Translations under genes and position numbers: made by a program
Shown: piece by piece, positions 8,729-17,980 of the stretch
Layout of the letters: each line of letters starts with the position of its first letter
Position numbering within the stretch: position 1 is the stretch's first letter
Assembly (NCBI GenBank): GCA_031180405.1
Contig: JAPSLU010000002.1
Span: 44,029-108,028, forward strand
Source: Bacillus sp. (in: firmicutes)
GTDB lineage: Bacteria; Bacillota; Bacilli; Bacillales; Bacillaceae
Direction of reading: 5' to 3'
Length of the DNA: 64,000 bases
Notes under the pieces: generated by a model
Database searches by the model: none
Seen by the model: only the letters and a program-made list of their open reading frames with translations
What the model was told of the DNA's origin: nothing

Positions 8729-9883
8729 TTACTTACTCGCCGAATATGCAGGTATATAGAGAATTTGACCTTCATAGACATCTTGATCTGCATGAAACTC
8801 ATTTACTCTAAGAATTTGCTGAATTGGAATTTCATATCTTTCACTGATTGAATTAAGTGTTTCACCTTGTTGAACGATACATATCTTTAGACGGGTGAAG
8901 TCTTCCTCATCATCTCTTGCAAATAAACTCGTTAAGTAATGCGAATCTTTTGGATTATGTTCATCTCTATCCACTGATTCTTCCACTTCTTCACTAATGT
9001 CTAACTGTTCAACATCCGATTTAGAAAAGAATGAGTACTGAACTTCTTTTGGTTCAGGGCTTGGTTCTTCTTTTCTCACTTCAACAATAAACGGATCGTA
9101 GAGATCTTCTTGTTCTTCTTGTTCTTCTTGTTCTTCTTGTATCGACTCATTAGATGTGTCCTGATCGACCTGTTTCTCTACAAGTGAAGGTTCTTCAGAA
9201 GATGGGATTTCAGCCATTTCTTCCTCTTCACGACTTTCCACATCATCTGATTTTTGCTCAGATGAAGACAATGGTGATAATTTGTCCATGTCTAAATCAA
9301 CCGATTCTTCATTTACTTCATAGAATGAAGAAAAAGGAGATACCGGAGTTCTCTCTACATAAGGTGATGGCTCTTCAACCAGATCCTCTTGTTCTTCTCG
9401 GTATAATGCCTCAACAACCTCTTCTCTAGGTGTTTCAATTTCTTCATTTTGCACTGACTCACCATTTGAAATACCACTAATTGATAGGTCTGCGATTAAT
9501 CTTAGACATTTTAGCTCTGGAAGCTCGTAATCAAAAGACTCGATGGATACGTAGACCTCATCTAATTGTTGAATTCGATTTTTAGGAATTGTAATATCAA
9601 CCGGAAAACGATGGTTTAATATGCTCACACCATCTTCGCGTGTTTCAACCTCATTTACATACCGTACGTTCGCATATTCGAAGGATTCCCTTGCATTACT
9701 CTCATGATCTATTTTGTATTCTCCAGTTAGCTGTAATGCACCGCGAATTGAAATATACTGATCATGTTCATGAATTGAAATATCAGGATCTAATGAGATA
9801 GATAAAAGTTCAGATACTTCCTGTCCTTTTTGAAACCAAACAGATTCTTCTACAGAAAAACGTAGTTGCTGTTCCTGTGACAA
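8729..9883 (-). CDS. spoVID: SpoVID, spore coat morphogenetic protein with LysM domain
   Basis: SpoVID drives encasement of the forespore by coat layers. The 384-residue protein has a beta-rich N-terminal domain (about 1-150), a long acidic low-complexity middle rich in Glu, Ser, Pro and Gln, including a run of EEQ repeats encoded by a 9-base tandem repeat near 9110-9140, and a C-terminal LysM domain (about the last 50 residues, VQQGETLNSISERYEIP). The start is TTG at 9883 with AAAGGAGGAAATATT upstream; an open extension to 9979 lies in the promoter and is not credible. A sigma-E-type promoter precedes it. Sequence divergence in the middle is usual for this family. Confidence 0.9.
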   Translation of the reverse strand: MSQEQQLRFSVEESVWFQKGQEVSELLSISLDPDISIHEHDQYISIRGALQLTGEYKIDHESNARESFEYANVRYVNEVETREDGVSILNHRFPVDITIPKNRIQQLDEVYVSIESFDYELPELKCLRLIADLSISGISNGESVQNEEIETPREEVVEALYREEQEDLVEEPSPYVERTPVSPFSSFYEVNEESVDLDMDKLSPLSSSEQKSDDVESREEEEMAEIPSSEEPSLVEKQVDQDTSNESIQEEQEEQEEQEDLYDPFIVEVRKEEPSPEPKEVQYSFFSKSDVEQLDISEEVEESVDRDEHNPKDSHYLTSLFARDDEEDFTRLKICIVQQGETLNSISERYEIPIQQILRVNEFHADQDVYEGQILYIPAYSASK

Positions 9884-9930
9884 AATATTTCCTCCTTTCA
9901 AATAGCCTAGTAAAATAACTATGACATTAC

Positions 9931-9960
9931 AGATGTATGTCTGAAAGGAGGAAAATATGA
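9931..9960 (-). promoter_or_regulatory. Probable sigma-E promoter of spoVID
   Basis: On the minus strand TCATATT (ending at 9954) is followed after 14 bases by CATACATCT (9939-9931). This matches the sigma-E pattern (-35 with ATATT, -10 CATACA-T) and fits mother-cell expression of spoVID. Confidence 0.6.
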
Positions 9961-10000
9961 TTAAATTTTGTATATTCACTTAATTTCACTGGTTGAATAC

Positions 10001-10034
10001 AAAAAAGATTCACCACAAATCGTGATGAATCTTA
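10001..10034 (-). terminator. Terminator of the hem operon
   Basis: On the minus strand AAGATTCATCAC pairs with GTGGTGAATCTT (one G-U or mismatch) and is followed by TTTTTTG, directly after the hemL stop. Confidence 0.85.
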
Positions 10035-10040
10035 CCCCAT

Positions 10041-11327
10041 TTATTTTAATAGTGAAAATGCCTTTCTAGCTGCTTTAATTGTAAGATCTAGATCCTCATC
10101 TGAATGCGCTGTAGACAGGAACAATCCTTCAAATTGCGAAGGAGGAAGGAAAACTCCTTCATTTGCCATTGTTCGATAATAGCTAGCAAAAAACTCAAGA
10201 TTTGATGATTTTGCCTTTTCATAGTTTGTCACTTCTTCATTTGTAAAGAAGAAGCCAATCATTGAACCAGCACGATTGATTGTATGAGGAATTTCGTATT
10301 CCTTCGCAGCACCAGATAACCCTTCCTCAAGACGATCTGCTTTACGTTGGAATTCCTTATACGATTCTCTTGTTAGTTGCTTTAAAGTTTCTAACCCCGC
10401 TGTCATCGCTAACGGATTTCCTGATAAAGTTCCTGCTTGATAAATTGGACCACTTGGTGCAATTTGCTGCATAATTTCTGCTTTTCCACCATATGCACCA
10501 ACAGGTAGCCCTCCTCCAATGACTTTTCCTAAGCATGTTAAATCAGGTATAACTCCATAGAAATCTTGAGCACAACCATAATCAACACGGAAGCCTGTCA
10601 TCACTTCATCAAAAATTAATACTGAACCATATTGTTCTGTTATAGCGCGCAATCCTTCAAGAAATCCAGGCTGTGGAGGGACAACACCCATATTACCAGC
10701 TACTGGTTCAACAATGACACCTGCAATATCTTCTCCAAATTGTTCGAATGCAAATTGTATACTCTCAAGATCATTATAAGGGACAGTAATTGTATTTTTT
10801 GCGATGCCTTCTGGGACCCCTGGACTATCAGGTAAACCAAGTGTCGCCACCCCAGATCCTGCCTTGATTAATAAAGAATCACCATGACCATGATAACATC
10901 CTTCAAATTTTAGAATCTTATTTCTACCAGTATATCCTCTTGCTAAACGCAGGGCACTCATCGTAGCCTCAGTTCCCGAGCTTACCATTCTAACAACTTC
11001 GATTGAAGGGACACGATCAATCACAAGCTTTGCTAATTCATTCTCTATTAACGTAGGCGCTCCGAAGCTTGTGCCTGATTCCACAACTTTTTTTATGGCT
11101 TCTACAACCGTGTCGTTTGAATGACCATGAATTAGAGGTCCCCATGATAAAACATAATCAATATACTCATTTCCATCTATATCATATATTTTAGAGCCTT
11201 TACCACGTTCCATAAAAATAGGATTCATGCCAACTGATTTAAATGCTCTAACAGGACTATTTACGCCCCCAGGCATTAAGTTTTGAGCCACTTTAAATGC
11301 TGATTCACTTTTTTGATAATTATTCAT
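10041..11327 (-). CDS. hemL: Glutamate-1-semialdehyde 2,1-aminomutase
   Basis: HemL converts glutamate-1-semialdehyde to 5-aminolevulinate, using PLP, in the C5 haem pathway. The 428-residue protein shows the class III aminotransferase signature with DEVMTGFR at about 240-247 and the PLP lysine K268 in [22 protein letters not shown] lies further on. Length is normal. ATG at 11327 has AAAGGGGAA upstream. It is last of hemAXCDBL and is separated from hemB by a 217-base gap containing a dispersed repeat, after which translation must restart independently. Confidence 0.97.
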   Translation of the reverse strand: MNNYQKSESAFKVAQNLMPGGVNSPVRAFKSVGMNPIFMERGKGSKIYDIDGNEYIDYVLSWGPLIHGHSNDTVVEAIKKVVESGTSFGAPTLIENELAKLVIDRVPSIEVVRMVSSGTEATMSALRLARGYTGRNKILKFEGCYHGHGDSLLIKAGSGVATLGLPDSPGVPEGIAKNTITVPYNDLESIQFAFEQFGEDIAGVIVEPVAGNMGVVPPQPGFLEGLRAITEQYGSVLIFDEVMTGFRVDYGCAQDFYGVIPDLTCLGKVIGGGLPVGAYGGKAEIMQQIAPSGPIYQAGTLSGNPLAMTAGLETLKQLTRESYKEFQRKADRLEEGLSGAAKEYEIPHTINRAGSMIGFFFTNEEVTNYEKAKSSNLEFFASYYRTMANEGVFLPPSQFEGLFLSTAHSDEDLDLTIKAARKAFSLLK

Positions 11328-11349
11328 TGAACCGTTCCCCTTTCAAAAG

Positions 11350-11480
11350 AAAAGCGTAAGCACCTTGGTCAGCCTCGGACAAATAAGACGAAAATGAATG
11401 TGTTATGTCTTCAATTCATTTGTGGCTTATGACCTCGAGGGGCCAGGCATCTTACTTTTTTTACAATAAGCAAGACTGCT
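11350..11480. repeat. Dispersed hairpin-type repeat, copy A
   Basis: This stretch between hemB and hemL resembles 42786-42918. Shared blocks in order are an AAGC-CCTT end, TAAGACGA, CTTCAATT, CTCGAGGGGC-AGGC and AAGACTGCT. The outer parts are imperfectly complementary (GTAAG-ACCTTGG with CCAGGCATCTTAC), so it can fold as a long hairpin. It has no ORF. It resembles small non-autonomous repeats common between genes in Bacillus. A short related-looking remnant may lie at 14277-14312. Confidence 0.7.
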
Positions 11481-11544
11481 AGAGCTAGACACCCACTCTA
11501 AGTACAAAATTTATGCTTTCTTACTTTACGTAAAAAGATGCAGT

Positions 11545-12525
11545 TTAGTTTTCTTCTTTAAGCCAGCGAGCAACGTCTTTTGCAAAGTATGTAATCATTA
11601 AATCTACACCAGCACGCTTCATACCGACTAGCATTTCCATCACAATTGCTTTTTCATCTACCCATCCATTTTGGGCAGCAGCTTTAATCATAGAATATTC
11701 ACCGCTAACATTATAAGCAACAACTGGCACATTAAATTGATTTTTCACATCCCGAATAATATCGAGATATGCTAATGCTGGTTTCACGATTAAGAAATCA
11801 GCGCCCTCTTCAAGATCTGATTGTGCTTCTCGTAATGCCTCATCCCGGTTAGCAGGATCCATTTGATATGTTTTGCGGTCCCCAAACTGTGGTGAACTAT
11901 GAGCCGCATCTCGGAACGGACCGTAAAAAGCGCTAGCGTATTTGACGGCATAAGACATAATTGGGATATGTTCGAAGCCTGCTTCATCTAAACCATGTCT
12001 TATTGCTGCTACAAATCCATCCATCATATTAGAAGGGGCAATAATATCCGCACCTGCTTTAGCTTGGCTAATAGCGGTACGAGCAAGCAAATCAAGAGTT
12101 GGATCATTTAACACTTGTCCGTTTTCAACGATCCCACAATGACCATGATCGGTATATTGACACAGACATGTGTCAGCTACCACAACTAGATCAGGGAACA
12201 CTTCTTTAACCTGTCTTGTTGCTCGTTGAACGATCCCATTATCATGATACGCTTGTGTCCCAACTTCATCCTTATGGTCAGGTACACCAAAAAGAATAAT
12301 AGACTTAATACCCAATGAAACAATCTCTTCAATTTCCTTGTTTAATAGATCTAATGATAAATGAAAAACACCTGGCATTGAAGTAACTTCATTTTTCTTA
12401 TTTTCACCTTCAACAACGAAAATTGGATAGATAAAATCCTCTGCGCGAAGATATGTCTCTCTCAACATTGCTCTTATGTTATCACTGCTACGTAATCTTC
12501 TATGTCTTGTAAATTGAATATTCAT
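11545..12525 (-). CDS. hemB: Porphobilinogen synthase (5-aminolevulinate dehydratase)
   Basis: HemB condenses two 5-aminolevulinate molecules to porphobilinogen. The 326-residue enzyme has the zinc-type cysteine triad C120, C122 and C130 ([14 protein letters not shown]) and the two Schiff-base lysines K195 (AVKYAS) and K248 (LIVKPA). ATG at 12525 overlaps the TGA of hemD (ATGA) and has AAGGAGGATATTC upstream, so it is translationally coupled. The cysteine set indicates a zinc rather than a magnesium-only enzyme. Confidence 0.97.
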   Translation of the reverse strand: MNIQFTRHRRLRSSDNIRAMLRETYLRAEDFIYPIFVVEGENKKNEVTSMPGVFHLSLDLLNKEIEEIVSLGIKSIILFGVPDHKDEVGTQAYHDNGIVQRATRQVKEVFPDLVVVADTCLCQYTDHGHCGIVENGQVLNDPTLDLLARTAISQAKAGADIIAPSNMMDGFVAAIRHGLDEAGFEHIPIMSYAVKYASAFYGPFRDAAHSSPQFGDRKTYQMDPANRDEALREAQSDLEEGADFLIVKPALAYLDIIRDVKNQFNVPVVAYNVSGEYSMIKAAAQNGWVDEKAIVMEMLVGMKRAGVDLMITYFAKDVARWLKEEN

Positions 12526-13322
12526 TGAATATCCTCCTTATTTTTCGCTTGTTCTATCATGACCTTTACCATATCCTCGATTGTATAGGAATCTGGCATC
12601 ACACCAGTAAACCCATACTCCATTAATGTCTTATTTGTTATAGGACCTATGCAGATAAAGGTGACCTTATTAAGATTATCGAATAATTCCCTTTGATGAA
12701 GGATCTTCATAAAGCTATCGACAGTTGAGGAACTTGTAAACGTTATAAAATCAACTTCATTATTTTCAATATATGATTTTAGTTTCGTTGCTTCAGCCTC
12801 GTTATGTACTGTCTCGTAGACAATTAAATCTTTTACGGAAAATCCACGTTCTATTAATTCTTGAACTAGGATAGGTCGGGAAAGGTTACCTCGAATGACA
12901 AGTACCTTTGAATCTTGACTAAGCTGCTCTTTTATACTCTCAGCTAGCTTTTCTGCAACAAATTCCTCAGGTATTACGGAAACTGATAAATTTAGTTTTT
13001 CCATTTGCTTACTTGTTTTTCTGCCCACAGAGGCTGCAACCATATGTTGTAATTGTGTATAAGGCACATTCCAATCATCGAGATACTTTCTAAAAAACGT
13101 TACACCATTGGCACTCGTAAAGACAATACAATCAAAATCTTTTAAGCTTAAAAGCACTTGTTTTATTTCAGCTTCATTTGACTTTTTAGGTTTTATTTCA
13201 AGTAACGGAGTAGATAGCGCCACACCACCTACTTCCTCTATCTTTTCAATAAATTCTTCAACCTGAGCTTTTGCTCTAGTAATTAAAACCCTCTTCCCTT
13301 GCAAAGGAAGGTACTTCCCCAT
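12522..13322 (-). CDS. hemD: Uroporphyrinogen-III synthase
   Basis: HemD closes hydroxymethylbilane to uroporphyrinogen III with inversion of ring D. The 266-residue protein is divergent, as usual for the family, but shows the two-lobed pattern: [12 protein letters not shown] at the N-terminus, [10 protein letters not shown] in lobe one, [10 protein letters not shown] in lobe two and [11 protein letters not shown] near the end. The ATG shares bases with the hemC stop, and its own stop overlaps hemB. It sits fourth in hemAXCDBL. Confidence 0.95.
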   Translation of the reverse strand: MGKYLPLQGKRVLITRAKAQVEEFIEKIEEVGGVALSTPLLEIKPKKSNEAEIKQVLLSLKDFDCIVFTSANGVTFFRKYLDDWNVPYTQLQHMVAASVGRKTSKQMEKLNLSVSVIPEEFVAEKLAESIKEQLSQDSKVLVIRGNLSRPILVQELIERGFSVKDLIVYETVHNEAEATKLKSYIENNEVDFITFTSSSTVDSFMKILHQRELFDNLNKVTFICIGPITNKTLMEYGFTGVMPDSYTIEDMVKVMIEQAKNKEDIQ

Positions 13323-14254
13323 TATTGATCAAGCTCCTCTTTCACTCGATCAATTAAAGCTTTTGCACCTTGCTTTGTTAAAATTTCAGCTACTTTTTCT
13401 CCTATTTCTTTAGGATCACTACCAGTAACTTGCTCTTTATACACTTCTTTCCCATCAGGTGCTGCAATCAGACCTGTGAATGTTAATTCTTTATCACTGT
13501 TAATTGTAGCAAATCCAGCGATAGGAACCTGACATCCACCTTCCATCTTCGTTAGAAAAGTTCTTTCTGCTATCACCGCTAATTGTGTTGGTTGATCGGT
13601 AAAGTTTGCTAGTAATTCTAACAGATCATGATCATTTTCACGGCATTCAATTGCCAACGCTCCTTGACCAACTGCAGGTAAACAAATTTCAGGCTCCAAA
13701 AATTCCGTTATGACCTCTTTACTCCAGCCCATTCTTGATAATCCAGCTGCAGCTAGTATGATGGCATCATAATCCTCTGTTTTAAGCTTCTCAAGCCTTG
13801 TGTCAATATTTCCTCTAATCCATTTAATCTCAAGATCAGGCCTCTCCATTAATAGTTGAGCACTTCTTCGTAAACTACTCGTTCCTACCACAGCTCCACT
13901 TGGTAGTTCAGAAAGTTTTTTATGGTCTTTTGAAATCAGAACATCTCGATGATCTTCTCTATGTGGAATACATCCAATTGTTAAACCCTGAGGGAGGACT
14001 CCAGGCATATCCTTCATACTATGAACAGCCATATCTATTTCACCATCTAACAAAGCTTGTTCTATTTCTTTTACAAACAATCCTTTTCCACCGACTTTTG
14101 ATAGCGTAACATCTAGGATTTTGTCTCCTTTTGTGACAATTTCCTTTATCTCAAACTCGAAAGGTAAACCAAAAGATTTTAACTGATTGATTACCCAATT
14201 AGTTTGAGTTAATGCTAATTTACTTCGTCTAGAACCTACAACTATTTTCCGCAT
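13322..14254 (-). CDS. hemC: Hydroxymethylbilane synthase (porphobilinogen deaminase)
   Basis: HemC polymerises four porphobilinogens into hydroxymethylbilane. The 310-residue enzyme begins [16 protein letters not shown], has catalytic D82 in HSMKDMP, the RGNIDTRL motif at about 148-155, and C241 in [10 protein letters not shown], to which the dipyrromethane cofactor is attached. The start at 14254 has AGGAGGAAATT upstream. It overlaps hemD by a base and follows hemX after about 97 bases. Confidence 0.97.
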   Translation of the reverse strand: MRKIVVGSRRSKLALTQTNWVINQLKSFGLPFEFEIKEIVTKGDKILDVTLSKVGGKGLFVKEIEQALLDGEIDMAVHSMKDMPGVLPQGLTIGCIPHREDHRDVLISKDHKKLSELPSGAVVGTSSLRRSAQLLMERPDLEIKWIRGNIDTRLEKLKTEDYDAIILAAAGLSRMGWSKEVITEFLEPEICLPAVGQGALAIECRENDHDLLELLANFTDQPTQLAVIAERTFLTKMEGGCQVPIAGFATINSDKELTFTGLIAAPDGKEVYKEQVTGSDPKEIGEKVAEILTKQGAKALIDRVKEELDQ

Positions 14255-14351
14255 AATTTCCTCCTACTATAAGAAATGCGCAAGGGCCTTAATCCGCCCC
14301 TTGAGCTGAATAGCAAAACTTAATAAAGAATAAGATATTTTTCAAACCAAA

Positions 14352-15182
14352 TTATGAATCCCAAAAATGAAATCTTGATAAACTTCCAAACAAGAAAAAG
14401 TTAATTAATAAAACAAGAAATGACGCTAAGTTAAGTAAAGCCACAGATCGCCCTTGTAATTCCTTTACAATTCGCATATACAAAAAGATACCATATGTAA
14501 TAATTACCATGAATGTTCCTAGTACCTTTGCATCATACCAGTGAAAACTCTCAACTTTAATGTATGCCCAAATAATACCTAAAATCATACTTAATAAAAG
14601 AATTGGTACCCCAATGACATTTAATACATAAGACATATGATCAAGCTTTGAAAGATCCTCAATTCGAAGAAGGCGCTTTCCCCACTTCTTCTTTTTTAAC
14701 AAATTATATTGAATCGTATAAAGGGTAGAGAAAACAAACGACAATGAAAAAGCACCATATGATAGGATTGCCATTGTAATATGAATCAACAATAATTCCG
14801 ATACAAGCTTGCTAGAAACAGCTGCTGATTCATATTGTGTTGGTGCAAATGTATGTAGCGCCATCATGATAAACCCGATTACATTCGTAAAAAAAATAAT
14901 AAACTCTGCTTTAAGAAACCGATTTAATACAACTGACAAGGTGACTAATACCCATGTATAGAAATACAAGCCCTCAAACACATTTAACACAGGAAATCTC
15001 CCTGTCTCAAACATGCGTACAAATAAAAAAATTGTTTGTAAGAGCCAAACAATAGAAAGCAACCAGAAGGCAGCTTGTTTCGCCTTCCGGTTATTATTTA
15101 AAAAATCTATAAAATATAAAAGTACACAAACAGCATAAAGAATAATTGTTAGTTCATTTATTCTACTTAAGCTCATTTCCAT
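14352..15182 (-). CDS. hemX: HemX, integral membrane protein of the haem operon
   Basis: The 276-residue protein is almost wholly hydrophobic with about eight predicted spans and resembles the cytochrome c assembly (CcsA/CcmC-like) family. In B. subtilis HemX lowers the amount of HemA protein. Evidence here is the position directly after hemA (19-base gap), the N-terminus MEMSLSRINELTIILYAV, and the conserved FHWYDAKVLGT segment near residue 220. The ribosome site AGAGGA is slightly distant from the ATG at 15182; a second ATG two codons on is possible. Confidence 0.92.
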   Translation of the reverse strand: MEMSLSRINELTIILYAVCVLLYFIDFLNNNRKAKQAAFWLLSIVWLLQTIFLFVRMFETGRFPVLNVFEGLYFYTWVLVTLSVVLNRFLKAEFIIFFTNVIGFIMMALHTFAPTQYESAAVSSKLVSELLLIHITMAILSYGAFSLSFVFSTLYTIQYNLLKKKKWGKRLLRIEDLSKLDHMSYVLNVIGVPILLLSMILGIIWAYIKVESFHWYDAKVLGTFMVIITYGIFLYMRIVKELQGRSVALLNLASFLVLLINFFLFGSLSRFHFWDS

Positions 15183-15201
15183 AAAAGAAAAGTCCTCTCA
15201 C

Positions 15202-16554
15202 TTACGATTGAAGTGAAGCACGATAAATCTGCTGGTTTGCACCAACTTCTAGTTTTTCTGATTTATCTATATTCATTTGCTCTTCAACAGCATCTTCAAT
15301 ATTAAAGATTTTCATAAATAATTCCAATGAGTCCTGGGCATTTGCTTCTGACGAAAGTTCTTTTACTTTCACAATTGGATCTCTAAGTAACTGATTAATA
15401 ATACTCTTTGTATGCTTACTTAGCACTTTTCTTTCACGATCAGTTAAATTAGGCATTTTACGTTCTATGCTTTCCATTGTCTCAGCTTGAATCGTTAATG
15501 CCTTTTGGCGAAGAGCTGCAATGACTGGTACTACTCCAAGCGTATTAATCCATTGTTTAAATTGAACAATTTCTTCCTCAATCATGAGTTCAATTTTTTC
15601 TGCAGCTATTTTCCGTTCCTGCAGGTTTGCTTCTACAATTCCTTGCAAATCATCAATATCATATAAAAATACACTATCCAACTCAGCTAGCTTCGGATCT
15701 AAATCACGTGGAACAGCGATATCAACCATGAATAATGGTCGCCCTTTTCTCAGTTTTTCAACATGTGTCATCATGTCCTTTGTTATAACAAAATCTTTTG
15801 CACCTGTTGAACTAATGAGAATATCCGCTTCCACTAGACCACATTGAAGTTCATTGATTGCTTTTGCCTTTCCATCAAATCGATGTGCTAGCTCCTCTGC
15901 CTTTTTCAAGGTTCTATTCATAACGGTTACTTTTCCTACACCACTACCGTGTAGATTTTGAACAGCTAGCTCTCCCATTTTCCCAGCACCTAATATTAGG
16001 ACATGCTTTGAACGTAAATCACCAAAAATTTTCTTCGCAAGCTCAACAGCAGCATAACTTACTGAAACTGCGTTTGCCCCGATATCAGTTTCTGAGTGTG
16101 AACGCTTAGCTAACGTAATAACCTGCTTAAATAACTGATTAAAAACCGTTCCAATTGTATCGTTTTCTTGTGCTAGTAAAAAGCTCGAGCGAACCTGTCC
16201 TAGAATCTGTGTTTCTCCTAAGATCATTGAATCTAGTCCACAAGCAACTTTGCATAGATGTTCAAGTGCGCCATCTTGCTCATAGATTGTCAGAAATGGT
16301 GAAACATCTTCTTTATTTAATCCGAACCAATCTGCCAAGAATGCTTTAATATAGTAACGTCCTGTATGAAGTTGATCTACAACAGCGTAAATCTCGGTAC
16401 GATTGCACGTAGATACGATGACATTTTCAAGTATACTTTTTTGTTCTTTTAACTGTTTCATCGCGTCAGTAAGCTCATCTGGTTGAAACGAAAGCTTTTC
16501 GCGAATTTCAACAGGGGCTGTTTTATAGTTTAAGCCAACAACAAGTATATGCAT
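15202..16554 (-). CDS. hemA: Glutamyl-tRNA reductase
   Basis: HemA reduces glutamyl-tRNA to glutamate-1-semialdehyde with NADPH, the first committed step of haem synthesis. The 450-residue enzyme has the nucleophile C50 in STCNRTEIY, the NADPH-binding GAGKMGELA motif near 187-195, and the C-terminal dimerisation helices. The frame is open to 16578, but the start at 16554 ([10 protein letters not shown]) is preceded by GGGGGTG and matches homologues. It is the first gene of hemAXCDBL. A TTGAAG / TATACT pair 19 bases apart at 16623-16593 may be its promoter, though the spacing is long. Confidence 0.97.
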   Translation of the reverse strand: MHILVVGLNYKTAPVEIREKLSFQPDELTDAMKQLKEQKSILENVIVSTCNRTEIYAVVDQLHTGRYYIKAFLADWFGLNKEDVSPFLTIYEQDGALEHLCKVACGLDSMILGETQILGQVRSSFLLAQENDTIGTVFNQLFKQVITLAKRSHSETDIGANAVSVSYAAVELAKKIFGDLRSKHVLILGAGKMGELAVQNLHGSGVGKVTVMNRTLKKAEELAHRFDGKAKAINELQCGLVEADILISSTGAKDFVITKDMMTHVEKLRKGRPLFMVDIAVPRDLDPKLAELDSVFLYDIDDLQGIVEANLQERKIAAEKIELMIEEEIVQFKQWINTLGVVPVIAALRQKALTIQAETMESIERKMPNLTDRERKVLSKHTKSIINQLLRDPIVKVKELSSEANAQDSLELFMKIFNIEDAVEEQMNIDKSEKLEVGANQQIYRASLQS

Positions 16555-16851
16555 TTTCTTATACACCCCCATGTACAAGGATCTCTATTTATAGTATATC
16601 ACTCTAAATTTTATTTCCTTCAAAAAAATGTGAACAGTCTTTGAAACTCTATGTTATGATAAAATATGTTTGTTATTATGACTGTTTTTTGTCTGTGTAA
16701 TGATTCACAATTAACTTTCTACAGACTATGACACGATTCTCATACTATTCACTCTGTACAATATCAAATAATAAGCTGTTAATCAAGTTATTGGTTGGAT
16801 AATCCGGCAAGAATTATTACTAAATATTATTATTCATACAAGAGGTGGACA

Positions 16852-17340
16852 ATGAAAAAAATTTCATTATTACCTGTCATCATATTGTTAGGTATTGGCA
16901 TTTTTTATTCTATCCAAAAATTAAATATTCATTTATTTGAAGGGCAAAGCAGTTGGCAATTTTTATTAATGATACTTGGACTAGCATTTTTAATTAGCGG
17001 CCATTTAGAACAAGATGCAACAGCCATTTTACCAGGATTAATCTTGGTAGGAGTCGGAGCTCATTTTTACTTTTATGAGAAGCTTCCTTCCTGGCCAGAC
17101 CATTCGGCTTCATTTTTATTTATTATTTCGATTGGTCTTATTTTAACAGCTATTAAAACGAAATCAGGATATCCTCAGGGTATGATTCTTTTAGCGATTG
17201 GATTGTTTTTGCATTTTTTCCCTACAATAATGGCATCCCTAACGATTGTAGAGAATGGCGTCAATCTTATTGAAACTTATTGGCCCCTTCTATTTGTATT
17301 AATCAGCGGCTTCCTGTTAGTTGCTAAACGAAAAAAATAA
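16852..17340 (+). CDS. Membrane protein with LiaI/LiaF-like transmembrane repeats
   Basis: The 162-residue protein consists of about six hydrophobic segments in pairs, ending in YWPLLFVLISGFLLVAKRKK. The W-P-L-L-x-x-x-x-G pattern is that of the LiaI/LiaF transmembrane region (DUF5668-like). The frame is open from 16795, but ATG at 16852 has AGAGGTGGAC upstream and is preferred. It lies divergent from hemA and convergent with engB; by position it may correspond to B. subtilis ysxD, though I cannot confirm the sequence match. A role in envelope-stress sensing is only inferred from the family. Confidence 0.7.
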   Translation: MKKISLLPVIILLGIGIFYSIQKLNIHLFEGQSSWQFLLMILGLAFLISGHLEQDATAILPGLILVGVGAHFYFYEKLPSWPDHSASFLFIISIGLILTAIKTKSGYPQGMILLAIGLFLHFFPTIMASLTIVENGVNLIETYWPLLFVLISGFLLVAKRKK

Positions 17341-17346
17341 CTTTTT

Positions 17347-17384
17347 AAAAAGAGACTGTGGATTTATATCCACAGTCTCTTTTT
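17347..17384. terminator. Bidirectional terminator between the LiaI-like gene and engB
   Basis: A perfect 17-bp stem (17347-17363 with 17368-17384, core AGAGACTGTGGAT) has a 4-base loop and A/T tracts at both ends, serving both convergent genes. Confidence 0.92.
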
Positions 17385-17395
17385 AGTAATGCTCC

Positions 17396-17980
17396 TTATG
17401 ATGTATAATGCTGAATTAATTTCCAAGCTTCATCTTTTCCTAATCCAGTCTCAGATGAGAACACAACAAATGAATCGCCTTTATCCATATTTAACGCGTC
17501 TTTAATTACTTTTGCATGCTTTTGCCATTTACCCTTTGGGATTTTATCAGCTTTTGTACCAACAATAATTGCTGGAATTCCATAATGTTTCAAAAAGTCA
17601 TACATGAGCATGTCATCATTCGTTGGTGGATGACGGAGGTCAATTAATAAAACAACTGCACGAAGCTGTTCTCGAGTCGTGATATACGTTTCAATCATCT
17701 TCCCCCATGCTTCTCGTTCTTTCTTACTGACTTTTGCATATCCGTAACCTGGTACATCAACAAAATGGAGGATTTCATTTATAATATAAAAATTCAATGT
17801 TTGAGTTTTACCTGGTTTTGATGAGATACGTGCTAATGCCTTCCTAGCAAGCATTTTATTAATGAAGGAAGACTTTCCAACATTTGAGCGGCCCGCTAAT
17901 GCAATCTCAGGTAAATCTCCCTCTGGATATTGTTCTGGCTTAACGGCACTAATTACGATTTCTGAGCTTGTTACTTTCAT
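17396..17980 (-). CDS. engB: Ribosome biogenesis GTPase EngB (YsxC/YihA)
   Basis: EngB is an essential GTPase for assembly of the 50S subunit. The 194-residue protein carries G1 GRSNVGKS (30-37), G3 DVPGYG (75-80), G4 GTKAD and the short C-terminal FVVFSSETG segment (G5). Length is typical. ATG at 17980 overlaps the lonA TGA (ATGA), the same lonA-ysxC arrangement as in B. subtilis, which implies translational coupling. Confidence 0.97.
   Translation of the reverse strand: MKVTSSEIVISAVKPEQYPEGDLPEIALAGRSNVGKSSFINKMLARKALARISSKPGKTQTLNFYIINEILHFVDVPGYGYAKVSKKEREAWGKMIETYITTREQLRAVVLLIDLRHPPTNDDMLMYDFLKHYGIPAIIVGTKADKIPKGKWQKHAKVIKDALNMDKGDSFVVFSSETGLGKDEAWKLIQHYTS

Noticed and set aside
9888..9954. 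A 13-bp perfect inverted repeat (TTTCCTCCTTTCA / TGAAAGGAGGAAA) whose one arm is the spoVID ribosome site, suggesting an RNA hairpin that hides it.
   Set aside because: The far arm falls in the spacer between the -35 and -10 of the sigma-E-type promoter, so it would not be in the transcript. The symmetry may be chance or a DNA-level site.
9955..9985. Plus-strand mini-ORF (8 codons) with AAAGGAGG in front, opposite spoVID.
   Set aside because: The ribosome site is just the other arm of the inverted repeat, there is no plus promoter, and the peptide is too short to support.
14277..14312. Fragment GCGCAAGGGCCTTAATCCGC between hemC and hemX resembling the end of the hairpin repeat family.
   Set aside because: Too short and degenerate to call a third copy; only the first dozen bases resemble the family.
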